In this document: piece by piece, positions 20,867 through 23,839 of the stretch
How positions within the stretch are numbered: the first letter of the stretch is position 1
Layout of the letters: every line of letters starts with the position of its first letter
Source of the DNA: a virus
Virus record (IMG/VR): IMGVR_UViG_3300025141_000754
Span: 1 to 23,839 of that record
Strand: one strand, 5' to 3'
DNA length: 23,839 nt
The notes under the pieces: model-generated
Seen by the model: only the letters and a program-made list of their open reading frames with translations
The model's database searches: none
What the model was told of the DNA's origin: nothing
Made by a program: the position numbers and the translations under genes

Positions 20867-21618
20867 TGCTTTTAGAGTATCACGATGGACAAGATGTAGA
20901 ACTGGAATTCAACGAGAAGAAGCACTACTATTCCGTTAATGGGGAGTATGCTCCCTCAGTTACTACGATCCTAGACTCCATAGCTAAACCCGCTTTAATA
21001 CCGTGGGCAGCTAATGAAGGAGCCAAGTGGTTCCTAGAACATTATGGACTCTTCAGTCAGGCTGAAATATCCTCAGAGGACATGGCTAAGGGGATACGAG
21101 GGGCGTACAGGAAATCCTCCGGCTCTGCCCTCAACATAGGCATGGAAGTTCATAAGTGGTGCGAGGAAGCGATCCTGTGGAAGTTGGGAAAGGGGGAAGC
21201 GCCTCTAACTCCGGAACGAACTGAGTCTAAGAACGCTATCAATGCGTTCAGAGAGTGGACTAAGGCCAATGATGTAGAGTGGCTCACCGTGGAAGAGAAG
21301 GTATATCACAGAGGTCATAAGTTTGCAGGTACTGTAGATGCTACAGCCATAGTAAACGATGATTACTGCGTAATTGATTTCAAGACTTCTGGTGCGATCT
21401 ACTCAGCCTATTACCTTCAGTGTGCTGCTTACGCTAAAGCTATAGAGGACATGAGAGGCAAGGAAGTAGACAAGGCGTATGTCTTGAGGTTCGATAAAAA
21501 GACAGGGGAGTTTGAAGCTGGCTCATCTGTGGAGATAATGGATAACTTCATAGCCTTCTTGGGGTTCTTAGAGGGGTACAGTAGGCTTAGAACCCTAGAG
21601 AATAGGAAGGGTAAGTGA
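20866..21618 (+). CDS. RecB/Cas4-like PD-(D/E)XK exonuclease
   Basis: A 250-aa nuclease. Motifs are NIGMEVHKWCEEA (helix with His), HKFAGTVDATAIVNDDYCVI then DFKTSGAIYSAYYLQCAAYA: catalytic Asp in GTVD, then the DFK pair, and the QxxxY helix of RecB/Cas4/lambda-exonuclease-type proteins. Such phage nucleases resect DNA ends for recombination and concatemer processing. TGATG links it to the DUF736-like gene and GTGA links it to the next. No Cys cluster for an Fe-S centre is apparent, unlike Cas4. Confidence 0.75.
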   Translation: MLLEYHDGQDVELEFNEKKHYYSVNGEYAPSVTTILDSIAKPALIPWAANEGAKWFLEHYGLFSQAEISSEDMAKGIRGAYRKSSGSALNIGMEVHKWCEEAILWKLGKGEAPLTPERTESKNAINAFREWTKANDVEWLTVEEKVYHRGHKFAGTVDATAIVNDDYCVIDFKTSGAIYSAYYLQCAAYAKAIEDMRGKEVDKAYVLRFDKKTGEFEAGSSVEIMDNFIAFLGFLEGYSRLRTLENRKGK

Positions 21619-21803
21619 GCCATACGCTCGTAACCGTCAAGTCGGTAGATGACTGCCCGTTCGGTATTACTTATAACGATGGGGACACTCATTTGCATAT
21701 GGATGTGCCGAATAGAAGCCTAGACATCTACGATGTAGATATAATAATTGAGTGGCTAATAGCCTTTAGGAGAGATATGGTAAAAGCGAGGGATGGGGAA
21801 TGA
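21615..21803 (+). CDS. 62-aa acidic protein with GTG start, unknown
   Basis: A 62-aa protein that opens SHTLVTVKSVDDCPFGITYN and ends with a helix (DVDIIIEWLIAFRRDMVKAR). The start GTG at 21615 overlaps the exonuclease stop (GTGA), with AGGAAGGG upstream. The stop overlaps the start of the 16-aa peptide (ATGA). No family is recognised. Confidence 0.55.
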   Translation: MSHTLVTVKSVDDCPFGITYNDGDTHLHMDVPNRSLDIYDVDIIIEWLIAFRRDMVKARDGE

Positions 21804-21850
21804 GAATAACAATCATTGTGATTATGCTGGGCTTAGTAATCCTTTTATGA
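21800..21850 (+). CDS. 16-aa hydrophobic micropeptide B
   Basis: A 16-codon ORF encoding MRITIIVIMLGLVILL. GAGGGATGGGG directly upstream is a strong ribosome site. Both ends overlap neighbours as ATGA: the 62-aa gene before and the metallophosphoesterase ATG after, so it exactly fills the gap. It resembles micropeptide A at 12117 in length and in its MRI start. The peptide could insert in the membrane. No annotated family is known to this reader. Confidence 0.55.
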   Translation: MRITIIVIMLGLVILL

Positions 21851-22599
21851 ACCTACTCATCATAGGTGATCCTCACGCTCATCCTGACTACGATAACAAG
21901 AGGTTTACTGCTCTTGGTAAGTACATAGCCAAGGAGAAACCAGCCGTTATTGTATGCATTGGAGACATGGCAGATATGCCAAGCCTGTCATCTTACGACA
22001 GAGGAACGAAGGGATTTGAAGGTAAGAGGTACAGCAAGGATATTAGCGCTGTGCTGGATGCCCAAGATAAACTACTAACCCCTATCTATAAGGCCAGAGG
22101 CTATAATCCAGTTCTACATATGTGTGTAGGCAACCATGAGGATAGGATAACGAGGGTAGTGAACGCCCAGCCAGAACTGGAGGACGCGATAGGGTTATTT
22201 GACCTTGAGTATGAGGCACACGGGTGGAAGGTGACCCCCTTCAAGAAATCCATCACAATAAAAGGTATAGCATTTAGCCATTACTTCACTGCTGGAATAT
22301 CAGGTAGGGCGATAAGTTCCACGCATATTGGACACGCAATGGTTACAAAACTACACTGCTCTGCTGTGCAAGGACACTCACATTTATACAACCATGCAGA
22401 ACAGACTAGACCAGATGGTCAGAAGATATTTGGTCTATCTGTAGGATGCTACTCTCACCCTGACTACACTGAATCTTGGTGTCAGGATACTGAGTACCAG
22501 TGGTGGAGAGGAGTCATTATGTTGGAAGGGTTAGACGGGGAGGGGTATTACAATGGGATAAGGGCTGTGACTCAGAGGAGTATTCTAACTAAGTCCTAG
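21847..22599 (+). CDS. Calcineurin-like metallophosphoesterase
   Basis: A 250-aa enzyme starting MNLLIIGDPHAHPDYDNKRF. Metal-site motifs follow the family order: D-P-H at residues 8-10, VCIGDMAD (about 36-43), CVGNHEDR, FSHYF, and AVQGHSHLYNH near the end. Such phage enzymes hydrolyse phosphomonoesters or diesters, sometimes DNA or RNA ends; the substrate is not clear here. The start at 21847 follows from the stop-start overlap with the 16-aa gene; an in-frame ATG at 21793 would overlap two genes. It is the last gene of the rightward operon. Confidence 0.75.
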   Translation: MNLLIIGDPHAHPDYDNKRFTALGKYIAKEKPAVIVCIGDMADMPSLSSYDRGTKGFEGKRYSKDISAVLDAQDKLLTPIYKARGYNPVLHMCVGNHEDRITRVVNAQPELEDAIGLFDLEYEAHGWKVTPFKKSITIKGIAFSHYFTAGISGRAISSTHIGHAMVTKLHCSAVQGHSHLYNHAEQTRPDGQKIFGLSVGCYSHPDYTESWCQDTEYQWWRGVIMLEGLDGEGYYNGIRAVTQRSILTKS

Positions 22600-22925
22600 A
22601 GGTGCTTTATACTTGTTACACACCCTGCGGGAAAGCAGGTAACTGAGTACCCTATAGGCTTTTCTTTCTTCTTGTGTTCTTCAAGGGCATCATCAAAGTC
22701 TAGTGTGTTGCAAATCTTCAATACTTTTTCATCTTGGTACTCCAGCCAGCCGACAGAATAGAAGGTAGGTAGTTCGCAGTCCTCTGCTACCACCCATCCA
22801 TCATCCGATATTATATCAACCCATTCTATAAGAATAAGTTCTTTTGCTTTTTCTTTCGCTCCAGTGGGCCGGGGAGTATCCACCCCAGTACCATCGGTGC
22901 TACAAAGATTAAGATTAGTAACCAT
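22596..22925 (-). CDS. 109-aa small conserved phage protein, unknown
   Basis: A 109-aa acidic soluble protein. The segment KELILIEWVDIISDDGWVVA then ELPTFYSVGWLEYQDEKVLK resembles a common small phage protein of unknown role (IxWxDxxSDDGW, VGWL), likely a beta-barrel. GGAG is 8 nt before the ATG at 22925. The first 100 nt overlap the end of the lipoprotein-like gene in another frame. Its stop shares CTAG with the stop of the metallophosphoesterase gene on the other strand. Confidence 0.6.
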   Translation of the reverse strand: MVTNLNLCSTDGTGVDTPRPTGAKEKAKELILIEWVDIISDDGWVVAEDCELPTFYSVGWLEYQDEKVLKICNTLDFDDALEEHKKKEKPIGYSVTCFPAGCVTSIKHL

Positions 22926-23278
22926 CCGCCCATCTCCACAAGTGAGCCAAGTAAACTCCAGAAGTTGTCAGGAGCGCAGCTATTCATATCTGAACTTGAT
23001 GTTGACCCAACCATCACTTCCGTTGCAACGTCCGCCACAGCCGCAGTCGTCAGTCCCCCAACAACCAGTCCGGCAGTCCCGGACACTGCGTTCCCCACAA
23101 GAGCACCTGTCGTCCCCAGACTGCTGACTATCGCTGCTTTCTTGAGTGTCGTACATCCTACTGTACAGGCACATCCGGCGATGACCACCAGCCAGTAACC
23201 CAACCGACTACGGCTACTACTACTATGATGCCTACGGCTGCCCAAAATCTTTTCTTTCCAGCGCTTAATGCTTTCCAT
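22826..23278 (-). CDS. Lipoprotein-like membrane protein, possible lysis-region gene
   Basis: A 150-aa frame. An N-terminal hydrophobic stretch GYWLVVIAGCACTVGCTTLK has lipobox-like IAGC. Then comes a Gly/Ala-rich hydrophobic section (SSLGTTGALVGNAVSGTAGL, then VVGGLTTAAVADVA) and a C-terminal membrane helix (GGWLLILIFVAPMVLGWILP) with basic tail. The start is uncertain: ATG at 23278, TTG at 23203 or GTG at 23188. The first part overlaps a 42-aa gene in another frame, as Rz/Rz1 pairs do. It could be a holin, spanin or envelope protein; none is proved. Confidence 0.5.
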   Translation of the reverse strand: MESIKRWKEKILGSRRHHSSSSRSRLGYWLVVIAGCACTVGCTTLKKAAIVSSLGTTGALVGNAVSGTAGLVVGGLTTAAVADVATEVMVGSTSSSDMNSCAPDNFWSLLGSLVEMGGWLLILIFVAPMVLGWILPGPLERKKKQKNLFL

Positions 23279-23286
23279 TTTTCCAT
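23158..23286 (-). CDS. 42-aa single-pass membrane peptide
   Basis: A 42-aa protein starting MEKWKALSAGKKRFWAAVGI, with a membrane helix (VGIIVVVAVVGWVTGWW) and the polar end SSPDVPVQ. GGAG is 5 nt before the ATG, a better ribosome site than that of the overlapping 150-aa frame. It begins 2 nt after the DUF6356-like stop. A basic N-terminus and one helix suit a small membrane or lysis factor. Its frame was found by hand, being short. Confidence 0.55.
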   Translation of the reverse strand: MEKWKALSAGKKRFWAAVGIIVVVAVVGWVTGWWSSPDVPVQ

Positions 23287-23288
23287 GT

Positions 23289-23471
23289 TCACTCCCCGTG
23301 TAAGTGTTTATGTAGTTTCTTTATTCCATCAGATGTGGTGGACGAAAACGTAAAGGGCAACATTCCATGTACCAAAGCAGTCAACGATAAAAGAAACAAT
23401 TTCAAAGACATTCTCCATGCGAATTTCCCGTGGCTCCACCAAGTCATCTCTACATCATATAAATGATTCAT
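23289..23471 (-). CDS. DUF6356-like small membrane protein
   Basis: A 60-aa protein starting MNHLYDVEMTWWSHGKFAWR, then SLKLFLLSLTALVHGMLPFT and TSDGIKKLHKHLHGE. The layout (NHL, MTYW-like motif, one hydrophobic helix, HGxxPF, then IKxL) is that of the DUF6356 family of small phage and bacterial membrane proteins of unknown role. The ATG at 23471 overlaps the upstream stop (ATGA), and AAAGG is close by, so this short start is preferred over the longer frame to 23633. Confidence 0.6.
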   Translation of the reverse strand: MNHLYDVEMTWWSHGKFAWRMSLKLFLLSLTALVHGMLPFTFSSTTSDGIKKLHKHLHGE

Positions 23472-23719
23472 AATACCTTTGCCACCACGATGTTTCCTTC
23501 TTTGTTTGTCTTTAACTCGACTGTGCGTTTCTCGCAAGTGAATCGAGTCTTCCCTGATGCCGTGTCTTTCCATCCATTTCTTTTCAAAGTACGTTTCATA
23601 CTTAGGCATCCAGACATCCCCATTTCTTCCCATTGACCATTACTGGGGTTCTCCCAATGACCCATGTATTCCTTTAGGTTATCGTTTATATATAACAGCA
23701 GTACGAACATGACCTCCAT
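23468..23719 (-). CDS. 83-aa protein, unknown
   Basis: An 83-aa protein with a hydrophobic start (MEVMFVLLLYINDNLKEYMG), then HWENPSNGQWEEMGMSGCLS and basic TLKRNGWKDTASGKTR, FTCEKRTVELKT. The hydrophobic N-terminus could be a weak signal or anchor. AAGGA is 13-14 nt before this ATG, which is far; Met4 is an alternative. It begins next to the stop of the gene at the right edge and is coupled to the DUF6356-like gene. Confidence 0.5.
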   Translation of the reverse strand: MEVMFVLLLYINDNLKEYMGHWENPSNGQWEEMGMSGCLSMKRTLKRNGWKDTASGKTRFTCEKRTVELKTNKEGNIVVAKVL

Positions 23720-23839
23720 TTATTCTGTTGATTCCTTTTTTTCTACGGTGTTATAGTGGACTGATCCATCCTTTTGATATTCTACGCGATAGTTGACAGG
23801 AACCATCTTGTACACAGTAAATTCCGCGCCATCTTTGGG
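23720..23839 (-). CDS. C-terminal 39 residues of a protein cut by the window edge
   Basis: A frame that stays open from the right edge to TAA at 23720. It encodes PKDGAEFTVYKMVPVNYRVE, YQKDGSVHYNTVEKKESTE, a beta-strand-like, charged end. Its stop directly abuts the next ATG. The rest of the gene lies outside the window, so nothing can be said of function. Confidence 0.5.
   Translation of the reverse strand, partial: PKDGAEFTVYKMVPVNYRVEYQKDGSVHYNTVEKKESTE

Noticed and set aside
23289-23633. Long 114-aa version of the DUF6356-like gene
   Set aside because: The extra N-terminal part overlaps the 83-aa gene, which ends with an ATGA on the shorter start; family length also favours the 60-aa form.

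Overview
The window is part of a tailed bacteriophage genome, or of a very recent prophage or phage contig. Evidence is a complete head and packaging module (small and large terminase, portal, scaffold, SU10-type major capsid protein, head-tail adaptor), a rightward replication and nucleotide-metabolism operon, tight gene packing with NTGA stop-start overlaps, many very small genes, and no ribosomal, tRNA or housekeeping genes. No integrase or recognisable repressor is present. The P22/SU10-like portal, the SU10-family capsid protein and the compact class II ribonucleotide reductase resemble aquatic podovirus-like phages of Gram-negative hosts. The host itself cannot be read from the sequence.

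Layout. (1) 1-10238, minus strand: morphogenesis operon read leftward from about 10.3 kb, in the order Gly/Pro-rich protein, basic coiled-coil protein, small terminase, GNAT-like protein, 50-aa protein, large terminase, portal, 82-aa protein, scaffold, capsid protein, four small head/neck genes, SU10-like adaptor, and the start of a fibre or appendage protein cut by the window edge. (2) 10239-12492: an AT-rich regulatory region, then a plus-strand cassette (DUF932-like protein, 47-aa membrane protein, 16-aa hydrophobic peptide, terminator, 79-aa protein, terminator). It carries copies of an ATATTAG(A/C)AT word on both sides and a Fur-box-like palindrome inside a candidate promoter. (3) 12493-14333, minus strand: small genes (Gp88-like Cys-rich protein, 49-aa, 56-aa and 86-aa proteins, a Cys-rich 69-aa protein), two of them preceded by near-identical promoters that lie in the 3' end of the preceding gene. 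(4) 14334-22599, plus strand: divergent promoter region, then an almost gapless operon with a DnaB-like ATPase, PD-(D/E)XK nuclease, class II ribonucleotide reductase, HNH-type nuclease, DUF736-like protein, RecB/Cas4-like exonuclease, a 16-aa hydrophobic peptide and a metallophosphoesterase. (5) 22596-23839, minus strand: small membrane and lipoprotein-like genes (possible lysis or late region), convergent with the replication operon and sharing a CTAG stop.

The genes form a logical whole. The right-hand operon unwinds and processes DNA and makes dNTPs, while the left-hand operon builds and fills heads. If the genome is circular or permuted, the minus-strand genes at the right edge would be the far end of the leftward late operon. 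The most unusual observations are a pair of 16-residue hydrophobic micro-ORFs with similar sequence, promoters embedded in gene ends, a structured leader with mutually exclusive hairpins, and the Fur-box-like operator. All functional calls come from reading motifs by eye; no database search was run.
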